A DNA stretch of 64,000 nt from Acidobacteriaceae bacterium (GTDB lineage: Bacteria; Acidobacteriota; Terriglobia; Terriglobales; Acidobacteriaceae). Numbering within the stretch: the stretch's first letter is position 1; the number at the start of each line of letters is the position of its first letter. The notes under the pieces were generated by a model, which did no database searches, was not told the DNA's origin, and saw only the letters and a list, made by a program, of their open reading frames with translations. This document shows positions 17,918-26,488 of this stretch, piece after piece. The DNA is taken from the NCBI GenBank assembly GCA_903642235.1, contig CAHJWL010000005.1, positions 124,001 to 188,000 on the forward strand, read 5' to 3'. The translations under genes were made by a program, and so were the position numbers.

Positions 17918-20833
17918 ATGTATTTGTTAGCTCGTTATGTTGCTTTCCTGATCGTTTTCGTGGCTTCAGTAGCACGAGCCGCAGAGACCGAGACGCAGTA
18001 CTTATCCGGCCTTGGCAAAGATGATCCGGTCAAGTGGGAGTTCAGCTGCGACAAGGGGCAGAACGCCGGGAAGTGGTCCACGATCGGCGTTCCTTCCAAC
18101 TGGGAGCTGCAAGGCTTCGGCATCTACACCTACGGTCGAATCGCTCCGGCTGGCGGTTGGCCTCGCGTTCACGGCATCTACAAGCGCAGGTTTACGACGC
18201 CGGCGACCTGGCGCGACAAAGCCGTGTTCGTCAGATTCGAAGGCGTCATGACGGACGCCCAGGTCCTGATCAACGGTCAACAAGCTGGCCCAATGCATCA
18301 GGGCGGCTATTACGCCTTCAAGTACAACATCACGCGCTTACTCAAGCCCGCTGGTCAACAGAATGAGATTCAGGTGGATGTTGACGATGACTCCAAAGAT
18401 GAATCCGTCAACCACGCCGAGCGTCGTGGTGATTACTGGAACTATGGCGGCATCTTCCGTCCCGTCTTCCTGGAGGCGGTTCCCGAAGCCTATGTCGATC
18501 GAATGGCGATCAACGCCAGCGCGACCGGATCTCTTGACGTTGATGTCACCCTCTCCGACCTGCGAGCAGCAGCTTCGACCGGCACTGCGGCGGCTTTGGA
18601 GATGCGGGTGCTCGATCAAAACGGCAAGCCTGCCGGCGGTCCGGTCTCAGCCGACGCTGTCACCTTGGCAGACACGACCCATCTCGTGGGAAAGATCGCC
18701 AACCCGCGGCTCTGGACCGCAGAGACACCGAATCTCTATCAGCTAGAAGTACGTTTGAAAATGGGTGGCACTGTCGTCCACACCGTTCATCAGAAATTTG
18801 GCTTCCGCACGATCGAACTCCGGCCTGGACAGGGTTTGTTTGTCAACGGCACTCGAGTTTTTCTGAAGGGCGTCGACCGCCATTCCTTTTGGCCCGACTC
18901 CGGCCGCACCCTCTCTGAGCAACTCTCCCGAGACGACATTGACATCATCAAAGATCTGAACGGCAATGCGGTCCGTTCCAGTCACTATCCACCGGACCGC
19001 CACTTCCTTGATGCCTGCGACGAGCTTGGCCTCTATGTCCTCGATGAACTCAGCGGCTGGCAGGCCAAGTACGACACGGGGATCGGCCGAAAGCTGGTCA
19101 GAGAAATGGTCGAGCACGACGTGAATCATCCGTCCATCCTCTTCTGGGACAACGGAAATGAAGGTGGCTTCAACTTCGATCTCGACGGGGAGTACGCAAA
19201 ATACGATCCACAGAAGCGCACGGTGCTGCATCCTTGGGCGGCCTATCCTCCGGGCATCGCAGATACCAAGCACTACCCTACCTACGATGTATTAGCGCAG
19301 AAGCTTGCTCAGGATCCTGTCCTCTTTCCGACAGAGATGCTGCACGGCCTCTACGACGGCGGTGCCGGCGCGGGTCTGGACGACTACTGGACTGCCATCC
19401 TCAACAGCAAAGCCGGCGCCGGTGGATTTATCTGGTCGTTTCTCGATGAAGATGTGAAGCGCACGGACAAAGGGGGCATCCTCGATTCGCAGGGCAACAT
19501 GGCCCCGGATGGCATCGTCGGCCCGTATCGCGAGCGAGAGGCGAGTTTCTACACAGTCAAACAGCTATGGTCGCCGATTGTCGTCTCGCCGCCTGATGCT
19601 CGGTCGCGTTCCTACACCGTCACGAACCGCTTTGGTTTTTTGAACGCGGACCAGTGCACCTTTGAGTGGCAGACGATCGCGTTTTCTCAGATCAACGACG
19701 CGGCCTCCGGATCCCTCGTGTTGGCGTCGCACACCAACCACGGCCGCTCGTTGGTTCCTGGAGCGTCAGCAAGCTGGGGGGGCTGGGGGCCACCGGTGTC
19801 CGGCCCGGGCTCGCAGGCGAAGAGGTTGCCGGACGCCACGCGACTCATCATCAAAGACCCTGCAGGCCGCGTCATCCGGACCTATGTGTGGCCGGTTGAC
19901 GATCTTGATCGCCGGCTGATGCAGGTCGCCAATCGTCGCGGTCCGGATCCTGTAGCCACCGAAGCAGGAGACACTCTCACGGCGACTGCAGGGGACCTGT
20001 CGCTACAGATAAGCAGGACGACCGGCCTGCTGGTCTCTGCGTCGCGCTATGGCAAAGCCTTCTCCCTGGCTAACGGACCGCGCGTTGTCGCTATGGGACC
20101 AAGACGCGCGCCCACACGACAGCAGAGTCCACCCTCTCCGTCGCTCCCGCCGCCTGCCATCGCACCAGACTCCAGGCTGCTGTCTCTCACCCATCAACGT
20201 GATGGCCAGGATCTGGTGATTGCCGCAACCTTCGATGGTCCGATGAAGTCGCTCACATATCGTCTGAAATCTGATGGCTGGTTATCCCTTGACTATGCCT
20301 ACGCCGTCAGCGGCGCCCAGGAGTACTTCGGCATCGGATTCGACTACCCCGAAGTGGATGTCAGAGGCATGCGATTTCTCGGCGAAGGGCCCACGCCCGT
20401 GTATCAGAATCGACTCGCCGGAGGGACGCTCGACGTCTGGAAGAGATCCTATAACAACACCATGGTCGGAGATCCGGACGACCTGAAGCCGGGTCAACAT
20501 TTCGAGTATCCGATCTTTAAGGGTTTCTACTCAGGTGTGCGCTGGCTCCAGCTTGACACCTCCGAAGGCCCGATTACAGCGAGTGTAGACCAGCCCCAGG
20601 GCTCTCCGATCTACGTGCAGATCTTCACTCCGAAAACCCCGCCGTCGGATCTGCTGGGTCAGGTTGCCGTGCCATTTCCAACGGCCGCAGTCTCCTTCCT
20701 GCACGCCATCCCGGCGATTGGAAACAAGTTTGGGGGGCCGCAGACCATGGGTCCTACAGGGCAGACGGCGATTGCAAAAGGGGAGTACAAGGGCCACATC
20801 AATCTGTACTTCGGCAGCTTGCCGGCTCGATGA
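17918..20833 (+). CDS. Secreted GH2-family glycoside hydrolase (beta-galactosidase-like)
   Basis: A 971-residue retaining glycosidase of family GH2 with a signal peptide (MYLLARYVAFLIVFVASVARA), so it is periplasmic or exported. Domain order: sugar-binding jelly roll (VPSNWELQGFGIYTYG, VHGIYKRRFTTP), immunoglobulin-like domain, then the TIM barrel starting near FVNGTRVFLKGVDRHSFWPD. The acid/base is Glu415 in DNGNEGGFN and the nucleophile is likely Glu473 in FPTEMLHGLYDGG. A C-terminal region of about 350 residues resembles the accessory beta-sandwich of large LacZ-like enzymes. The NHAERRGDYWNYGGIFRPV segment is also typical. Exact substrate cannot be read; beta-galactoside is the default guess. 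It is not in an obvious operon. Confidence 0.88.
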   Translation: MYLLARYVAFLIVFVASVARAAETETQYLSGLGKDDPVKWEFSCDKGQNAGKWSTIGVPSNWELQGFGIYTYGRIAPAGGWPRVHGIYKRRFTTPATWRDKAVFVRFEGVMTDAQVLINGQQAGPMHQGGYYAFKYNITRLLKPAGQQNEIQVDVDDDSKDESVNHAERRGDYWNYGGIFRPVFLEAVPEAYVDRMAINASATGSLDVDVTLSDLRAAASTGTAAALEMRVLDQNGKPAGGPVSADAVTLADTTHLVGKIANPRLWTAETPNLYQLEVRLKMGGTVVHTVHQKFGFRTIELRPGQGLFVNGTRVFLKGVDRHSFWPDSGRTLSEQLSRDDIDIIKDLNGNAVRSSHYPPDRHFLDACDELGLYVLDELSGWQAKYDTGIGRKLVREMVEHDVNHPSILFWDNGNEGGFNFDLDGEYAKYDPQKRTVLHPWAAYPPGIADTKHYPTYDVLAQKLAQDPVLFPTEMLHGLYDGGAGAGLDDYWTAILNSKAGAGGFIWSFLDEDVKRTDKGGILDSQGNMAPDGIVGPYREREASFYTVKQLWSPIVVSPPDARSRSYTVTNRFGFLNADQCTFEWQTIAFSQINDAASGSLVLASHTNHGRSLVPGASASWGGWGPPVSGPGSQAKRLPDATRLIIKDPAGRVIRTYVWPVDDLDRRLMQVANRRGPDPVATEAGDTLTATAGDLSLQISRTTGLLVSASRYGKAFSLANGPRVVAMGPRRAPTRQQSPPSPSLPPPAIAPDSRLLSLTHQRDGQDLVIAATFDGPMKSLTYRLKSDGWLSLDYAYAVSGAQEYFGIGFDYPEVDVRGMRFLGEGPTPVYQNRLAGGTLDVWKRSYNNTMVGDPDDLKPGQHFEYPIFKGFYSGVRWLQLDTSEGPITASVDQPQGSPIYVQIFTPKTPPSDLLGQVAVPFPTAAVSFLHAIPAIGNKFGGPQTMGPTGQTAIAKGEYKGHINLYFGSLPAR

Positions 20834-20927
20834 GGAAGCGAGCCTCAGCAAGGCAGTCTTCTGCAGACGCTTTAGCTTAAGCGAGAGCGGATGCTCTAGG
20901 TGTGTCTCGCTCCTGGGGTCGAGACGC

Positions 20928-22385
20928 TTACGAGAGCCCCGGACTCGCGGGAAGACGCAGTTCAGCCGTGCAGCCCTGCGTATCGGTTCGGTTCGCGAGC
21001 GTAAGCGAGCCCCTGTGCGCTACGGCGATCTGCCGTGCCAGAACCAGCCCGATTCCGCTACCGGCCGCCTTCGTCGTGTAGAAGGGGACGAACAGATTCG
21101 CGGAATCAATCAGGCCCAGACCGTTGTCATGAATCTGGATGATGACCTCATCACCCGTACGGAACGAGTGCAAGATAACCTCCGGCACGTGGTTCGCCGC
21201 GATGGAGAAGTCGGTGGCCGCATCCACGGCGTTACGCACCAGATTGATCAAAAGTTGGCCAAGCTGGTCTCGATCTGCAAACACCTCTTGGGGCAAGCCC
21301 GATCTCACGACCAGGGGCAGGCGTGTTTCAAGCGAGATGAGTTGTCCGATCAGGTCCTGAAGGGGAAAGCATTGCAGGCGAGGAGCAGGAAGATGCGTGA
21401 GGTGCTGGTAGGCCTGAAGAAAGCGGTTGAGCGAGGCAGCCCGTTCTTCAATAACCTCCAGTCCACGGCCGAAATCGCTGAGCGGCCTTTCGCCACGCTC
21501 GTCATTCAGTTCAAGCAGCCGGCTGCGCAAAGTGCCGGCTATGGATTTGATTGGCGTGAGAGAGTTGTTGATCTCGTGACTCAGGACGCGGATGAGCCTC
21601 TGCCACGCAACGCGTTCCTCTTCACGAAGTGCTGAAGCGACATCCGAGAGGACAACCAGTGTGTGTGGGACGCCATGAAGACGGAAGGCGCTGCGGCGAA
21701 CCGACCAGCGAGTCGAAGCTGGAGGAGAGGCGGGCGAGACAACGTCATGCGTATAGATCTCCTCATCCTTCGCCTGTAGTACGGAGGTAAGACCAAGATC
21801 GTCTGCGGACCGGCTCGTAGCAGAAGCCCGCTTCAGGGAGAACGCCTGCTCGGCAGCAGTGTTGAGAAGGCGAAGCCTGCCGTCAGAGGTGAAGGCGAGC
21901 ACGGGTGAAGGCATCGAGGTCATGACCCGTTCAACGAGAGTCAGAGCGTCACGAGCAGACGAACGCTGCGTCTGAAGAGTGTTGGCGAGAGAGTTGATTT
22001 CAAGAGCCAGATCGCCCAGCGTGTCACCGCGGCGGGCACCGCGGGCGCGAAACGAGAAATCATCCTCTCGCAAAGCCGCAACCACGTTGGTAAGCGTCTG
22101 CAAGGGTCGAATGAGCTGGTCAAAGAAATACGTTTCCACCATCAGCCATACGACGGAGAGTGCGATGCCCGTGCCCAGGCTCAATAACCTTGATCTACTC
22201 AGGGTTTCTACCAAAACGGCTGCAAGAACAACAGGTGGCAGCGCAAATGCGGCAAGCCAGAGTCGGATGCGACGCTCGTAGCTGAGGCGACGCCCATTGG
22301 CGGCAAGCGGAAAGCGTTTACGCCCCTGCAGTGTCTCTGCGAGGTGAACTTGAGGTAGGGCGGACGACTCTGGCTTAGAGACCAT
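20928..22385 (-). CDS. NtrY-type membrane sensor histidine kinase
   Basis: A 485-residue kinase expected to phosphorylate the NtrC-type regulator encoded just before it. Two spans (IRLWLAAFALPPVVLAAVLV and LLSLGTGIALSVVWLMVE) with almost no periplasmic loop, a HAMP-like segment, a PAS domain (VMTSMPSPVLAFTSDGRLRLLNTAAE), the H-box LSHEINNSLTPIKSIAGTL, and the ATPase domain with LINLVRNAVDAA, IQIHDNGLGL and GSGIGLVLARQIAVAHRG. With so little outside the membrane, it probably senses a membrane or cytoplasmic cue. The ATG at 22385 overlaps the regulator stop by 11 nt and has GGAAAA upstream; a longer frame to 22460 would overlap more. It is the last gene of the ADOP transporter operon. Confidence 0.9.
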   Translation of the reverse strand: MVSKPESSALPQVHLAETLQGRKRFPLAANGRRLSYERRIRLWLAAFALPPVVLAAVLVETLSRSRLLSLGTGIALSVVWLMVETYFFDQLIRPLQTLTNVVAALREDDFSFRARGARRGDTLGDLALEINSLANTLQTQRSSARDALTLVERVMTSMPSPVLAFTSDGRLRLLNTAAEQAFSLKRASATSRSADDLGLTSVLQAKDEEIYTHDVVSPASPPASTRWSVRRSAFRLHGVPHTLVVLSDVASALREEERVAWQRLIRVLSHEINNSLTPIKSIAGTLRSRLLELNDERGERPLSDFGRGLEVIEERAASLNRFLQAYQHLTHLPAPRLQCFPLQDLIGQLISLETRLPLVVRSGLPQEVFADRDQLGQLLINLVRNAVDAATDFSIAANHVPEVILHSFRTGDEVIIQIHDNGLGLIDSANLFVPFYTTKAAGSGIGLVLARQIAVAHRGSLTLANRTDTQGCTAELRLPASPGLS

Positions 22386-23820
22386 GCTTTTCCATGCGGC
22401 GATAGAGCGCTCCGCGAGAGAGCCCAAGCGCCTCGGCAGCGTGACTGACATTGCCGGCACAACGAGAAAGGGCTTTGCGAATCAGGACAGCTTCAACCGC
22501 CTCCAGGCTGAGATCGTCAAGGTTCGGGGAGCTGGAGCGACCGGAGCTCAAACCGAGATCAGCGAGATGAATGCGGCTGGAGCGCGCCATCAGGGTAGCT
22601 CGCTCCATGGTGTGATCTAGTTCGCGCACGTTCCCCGGCCATCCATAGGTGAGCATGGCTTGAAGAGCGCTGCTCTCAAAACCCTGGATAGTTCTTCGGT
22701 AGCGGCCACTGTACCGCGCCAGGAAATGCGCCGCGAGCACAGGAATATCCTCCCGGCGTTCCCGCAGCGGCGGAAGTCGGATCTCGACGGTGTTAAGGCG
22801 GAACAGAAGATCCGCGCGAAAGCGGCCGGCGCTGGCCTCTGCGTGGAGATCGGCATTCGTTGCCGAGAGCATTCGGACATCGACCTTGCGAGTGGTAGAG
22901 GAGCCAACTCGTTCGAGCTCGCCGTTTTCAAGAACGCGAAGCAGCTTGGCCTGTTGCCGCATCGGAATATTTGCAATCTCGTCAAGAAAGAGAGTGCCGC
23001 CGGACGCAAGTTCGAAACGCCCGACACGATCCGCGCGTGCATCCGTAAAAGCACCTTTGACATGCCCGAAGATCTCGCTCTCAAAGATGCCCTCCGACAA
23101 CGCCCCGGTGTTCACGGCAACCAGGAGACGGGAGGCGCGAAGTGAGAGGCGATGCAGAGCTTGAGCCACCACCTCTTTCCCGGTTCCATGCTCGCCCGTG
23201 ATGAGGACGTTGGCGTCCGAAGGTCCGATACGGCCCATGAGATCGACAACAGGGTACATGGAAGGAGCCTGCGCGATGAACTCCGGAACTACCTCTGAAG
23301 CGCCGGCGCGCAGTACGCGATTTTCGGCCTCAAGCCATGCAGTACGCCTCTGCGCGCGCTGCAATTCAATCTGTGTGCGCAGCACCGTGAGCAGGCGAGG
23401 GTTCTCCCACGGCTTTTGGATGAAGTCATTCGCCCCGCGGCGCATGGCTTCCACTGCAAGATCAACATTGGCGTAGGCCGTCATCACGATGACCGGAATC
23501 TGCGAATCGCGTGCCCGGATGCTGGCAAGCAGGTCAAGGCCCTCGCGACCGGACGTCGTGTCGCGCGTGTAGTTGAGATCGATCAAGACGCTATCGAAAT
23601 CTGAACTGGCGAGACACTCGAGCACGATGGCCGGAGAACTGGCTGTCTCGAGACAGTAACCTTCGGTCTTCAACAAAAGTTGTAGCGCCTCTAGGATGTG
23701 AGGCTGGTCGTCCGCGATGAGCACCCGCGGACGCTCGTGGGGTGGTGCAGTTACAGCACCGGCGATTTGGAGTGGAGGATGTGGGGCCATGGCAGTCTCA
23801 TCCAGAGCTGGATGCGGCAT
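22375..23820 (-). CDS. NtrC-family sigma-54-dependent response regulator
   Basis: Transcription activator of 481 residues: receiver (phospho-acceptor Asp81 in VLIDLNY, followed by an RDTTSG insertion), AAA+ sigma-54 domain and Fis-type helix-turn-helix (NVSHAAEALGLSRGALYRRMEKHGL). Walker A is GEHGTGKE and Walker B GGTLFLDEIANI. The sigma-54 contact loop reads GAFTDA (residues 256-261) instead of the usual GAFTGA. Gene position after the transporter genes and before its kinase suggests autoregulation of the operon. No convincing sigma-54 promoter was found upstream of the first gene by eye. Confidence 0.92.
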   Translation of the reverse strand: MPHPALDETAMAPHPPLQIAGAVTAPPHERPRVLIADDQPHILEALQLLLKTEGYCLETASSPAIVLECLASSDFDSVLIDLNYTRDTTSGREGLDLLASIRARDSQIPVIVMTAYANVDLAVEAMRRGANDFIQKPWENPRLLTVLRTQIELQRAQRRTAWLEAENRVLRAGASEVVPEFIAQAPSMYPVVDLMGRIGPSDANVLITGEHGTGKEVVAQALHRLSLRASRLLVAVNTGALSEGIFESEIFGHVKGAFTDARADRVGRFELASGGTLFLDEIANIPMRQQAKLLRVLENGELERVGSSTTRKVDVRMLSATNADLHAEASAGRFRADLLFRLNTVEIRLPPLRERREDIPVLAAHFLARYSGRYRRTIQGFESSALQAMLTYGWPGNVRELDHTMERATLMARSSRIHLADLGLSSGRSSSPNLDDLSLEAVEAVLIRKALSRCAGNVSHAAEALGLSRGALYRRMEKHGL

Positions 23821-23831
23821 CCCGGTCAGGG

Positions 23832-25745
23832 CTATGGCGATAATACGGTTTGCGTTCCTCTGCGCGCCGCTTCTATCGAAATTGAGTTGGCAACGAGTGT
23901 ATTGCCGACAGCCCGATCGAGTTCGATCCGCGCTTTCTGGAGAGCGGTCCGCGCTGCTACCAGCGCGGACTCCGCCGTTGCAAGATCACGCTGGGCCGAG
24001 AGCGTCTGAAAGGCAGACCCCGCACCGAGAGCCTGCTCCTTGCCAGTGATGTCGAAGGTACGGGCCGCGAGATCACGCGCTTTCTCCGCGGACGTGACGC
24101 GCGCCTGTGACTGCTCGAGCGCGTACTGCGCGTTACGGACTTCGATACGAATCTGTTTCCGAAGCTGTTGCGCTCGTAACTCTGCCTGCCGTGCTTCTAG
24201 CTCGGAACGATATTGGTCGGACTTCGCGATGCGGTTTCGCAGGGGTATGTCGAGGCGCAAACCAACGTAGTAGTCGGGAGCCGAGTTGTTGAATGCGTTG
24301 CTGACTGTGTCGCCATAGCCGGGCGGCGCGGTCGAAGCCACCCTGGTGCCGGGGCTCGCTGGACCGCCCAGACCGGTGCCGCCGTAGTATCCGGTCAGCG
24401 CCAGCGAGGGGAGGAGAGCATTGCGCGCCGCCTCGCGGCTGATAGTGCGATTTTGCAGATCGACCGCAGACTCCGAAAGCTCCAGTCGATTCCGAAGCGC
24501 CTCCGAGATTACATCTTCGGCACGAGCCACGGCGGCTGCACTGGTAGCGGGGCCTGCAACAGTGCTCAAGTCAGTTGGCCGCACAGGAAGGCTCTCAAAG
24601 ATCGGATCGTCGAGGTTCTTGGTGAGAGCATTCTTGATCAGGAGCTCCTGAAAGCGAAGCTGCGAACGCGCGATGGTGAGGTCCTGCTCACGGGCGGCGA
24701 CCTCTCCCTCGTCCTTCAGCACGTCGAGCGCCGGGATCGCCTGAAGCTCAAGCTCTTTGCGACCGGTACTTAGGGTCTGGTTGGCGAAATCAAGGGAGCG
24801 GCTCTTTACCTGCTCATCTTCGTAAGCACTTACGAGATCCCAGTAGATGTTTGCGACCTGCGTCACTGTGCTGATGACCTGCAGCGCAAAGGCCTGGTCG
24901 GAGATCTTCTGGTCGTTGCGAGCAATACGCAGATAGCGGAGGTTCGGGCCGAAGCCGAAGCCGGAGAGCAGCTGCTGCTGCAGCTGCACCTGATAGTACG
25001 TGTCGAGCTCGGGATTAAGAAAAACGTTGATGCTGTTCGTCGTGTTGCGGCGGTTCGTAAGCGTGGCAGTGAGCGTCGTGCCTGTAGGGAAGGCTTGGCT
25101 GTAGAAAAAATCTCCGAGGATGGTGTTATTGCGCAACACAGGGACGTTATTGACAGCCAGGTTCGACAGTGGCTCCGTGTAATGTTCAACGCTGCCCTCG
25201 GCCGTAAGGAGCGGGTCATAGGACGAGACAATGCTTCCCGTACCGAGCGTTGATGTGACCAGACCCGAAGCGCCCGCGCCTGCGCCGCCGGCACCGCCCG
25301 TAGTGCCTCCCGCTCCCGCTCCTGAAGCGCCCGTTCCGAAGCCGCCGATGCCGCCCCCAGGGGTGTTCTGTACCACACCGGTGTTGACGCCCCGGAAGAC
25401 GCCGCCAGCCTCCGTCCGGAGAACGTCGGCACGGGCGATAGGTATGTTGTACCGTGCGATCGCCAGATCCAGGTTGTTCTCGAGAGCGAGATCGATCGCA
25501 TCGCGCAAAGACAGCTCGAGGACCCCGTCGTGAAGCAACGTGTCCAGCCGCGGTGAGTTCGAGAGGTCGGGCTCGGAAACAGTGCTGGCCCGATACGCAC
25601 GAATGGGATTGTAGGAGTGCGGAAGATCAAGGCGGAGTGTCGGGTGGTTCAGGGCCGACGGCTGCGTCTGTGCATGGAGGGTCGAAATCGCAAACACCAG
25701 ACAGGCGGCTCTCGCGATGTAGCTGATCCTGAAGGTGAGCATCAT
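23832..25745 (-). CDS. TolC-family outer-membrane efflux protein with Gly-rich insert
   Basis: A 637-residue outer-membrane factor, longer than TolC (about 470-490). It has a signal peptide (IARAACLVFAISTLHAQ), then ELSLRDAIDLALENNLDLAIARYN, the typical start of the first TolC repeat, and a second repeat with RLDIPLRNRIAKSDQYRSELEARQ and long coiled-coil stretches. Residues 129-162 are a low-complexity Gly/Ala/Ser/Thr insert (nt 25260-25361). It probably forms the exit duct for the adaptor-ATPase-permease machine encoded upstream. It abuts the second ATPase gene, and the activator gene follows after 11 bp. An in-frame ATG at 25742 is an equal start. Confidence 0.9.
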   Translation of the reverse strand: MMLTFRISYIARAACLVFAISTLHAQTQPSALNHPTLRLDLPHSYNPIRAYRASTVSEPDLSNSPRLDTLLHDGVLELSLRDAIDLALENNLDLAIARYNIPIARADVLRTEAGGVFRGVNTGVVQNTPGGGIGGFGTGASGAGAGGTTGGAGGAGAGASGLVTSTLGTGSIVSSYDPLLTAEGSVEHYTEPLSNLAVNNVPVLRNNTILGDFFYSQAFPTGTTLTATLTNRRNTTNSINVFLNPELDTYYQVQLQQQLLSGFGFGPNLRYLRIARNDQKISDQAFALQVISTVTQVANIYWDLVSAYEDEQVKSRSLDFANQTLSTGRKELELQAIPALDVLKDEGEVAAREQDLTIARSQLRFQELLIKNALTKNLDDPIFESLPVRPTDLSTVAGPATSAAAVARAEDVISEALRNRLELSESAVDLQNRTISREAARNALLPSLALTGYYGGTGLGGPASPGTRVASTAPPGYGDTVSNAFNNSAPDYYVGLRLDIPLRNRIAKSDQYRSELEARQAELRAQQLRKQIRIEVRNAQYALEQSQARVTSAEKARDLAARTFDITGKEQALGAGSAFQTLSAQRDLATAESALVAARTALQKARIELDRAVGNTLVANSISIEAARRGTQTVLSP

Positions 25746-26453
25746 CTATGCGGACCTCCCGGAGTAGCTGTCGAGGTTGGGACGGCTCGTGTCGCGGATG
25801 AGCCAGCCATCACGAAGCTCAACAACACGGGAGCCGAAAGCAGCATTGCTTTCGGAGTGGGTGACCTGGATGACAGTAGTGCCTTCCTCGTTGAGTCTGC
25901 GAAACAACTGCATGATCTCTGCAGCCTGCTCCGAGTGCAGGTTGCCTGTCGGCTCATCGGCAAGCAGCAGCGAGGGCCGGTGAATCACAGCGCGCGCGAT
26001 GCCGACGAGCTGCTGCTGCCCACCGGAGAGCTGTGAAGGAAAGAGATCTTTCTTGGCGACGATGTTGAAGCGGTCAAGCGTGTCGGCCACCATCGCCTGC
26101 CGCTCCGATCGGGGAATGTCTTTATAGGAGAGAGGGAGATCGATGTTTTCCGCAACGGTAAGCTCGTCGAGCAGGTGGTACGCCTGAAACACCATGCCGA
26201 TGCGTCGGCGGGCAAGATCGGCGCGCTGCTTGCGACTGAGGCTTTGGAGAGCGATGCCGTCGAAGCGGAACTCGCCGCGCCACTGATCGTCGAGCATGGC
26301 GAGAATGGTAAGGAGTGTTGATTTCCCGGCGCCTGAAGGTCCCATGATCGTCAGGAACTCGCCCTGTGCGACAGAGAGCTCAATACGGCGGAGGACGAAT
26401 GTTTCAGTGGGTCCGGTCTTGTAGCTGCGTTCGAGTTGGTGCAGATCGATCAT
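25746..26453 (-). CDS. MacB/LolD-like ABC ATPase B, D-loop variant
   Basis: A 235-residue ATPase of the macrolide/lipoprotein (MacB, LolD, FtsE) class, expected to drive ADOP permeases. Walker A GPSGAGKST, Q-loop GMVFQAYHLLD, Walker B LLLADEPTG and the H-loop VTHSES are intact. The signature runs LSGGQQQLVGIARAV, where Leu replaces the usual Arg, and the D-loop reads GNLHSEQ where the companion ATPase has GNLDSKN. The start is ATG 26453 (MIDLHQLERSYKTG), with AAGGAA 9 nt upstream; a frame starting at 26492 overlaps the last permease by 4 nt and is an alternative. It is separated from ATPase A by five permease genes. Confidence 0.9.
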   Translation of the reverse strand: MIDLHQLERSYKTGPTETFVLRRIELSVAQGEFLTIMGPSGAGKSTLLTILAMLDDQWRGEFRFDGIALQSLSRKQRADLARRRIGMVFQAYHLLDELTVAENIDLPLSYKDIPRSERQAMVADTLDRFNIVAKKDLFPSQLSGGQQQLVGIARAVIHRPSLLLADEPTGNLHSEQAAEIMQLFRRLNEEGTTVIQVTHSESNAAFGSRVVELRDGWLIRDTSRPNLDSYSGRSA

Positions 26454-26488
26454 GGTGACATGTTCCTTGTGGGTTAGGCGTAGGGGTT

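Noticed and set aside
20904..20925. Terminator between the GH2 gene and the NtrY-type kinase
   Set aside because: GTCTCG/CGAGAC forms only a 6-bp stem and no U-tract follows on either strand.
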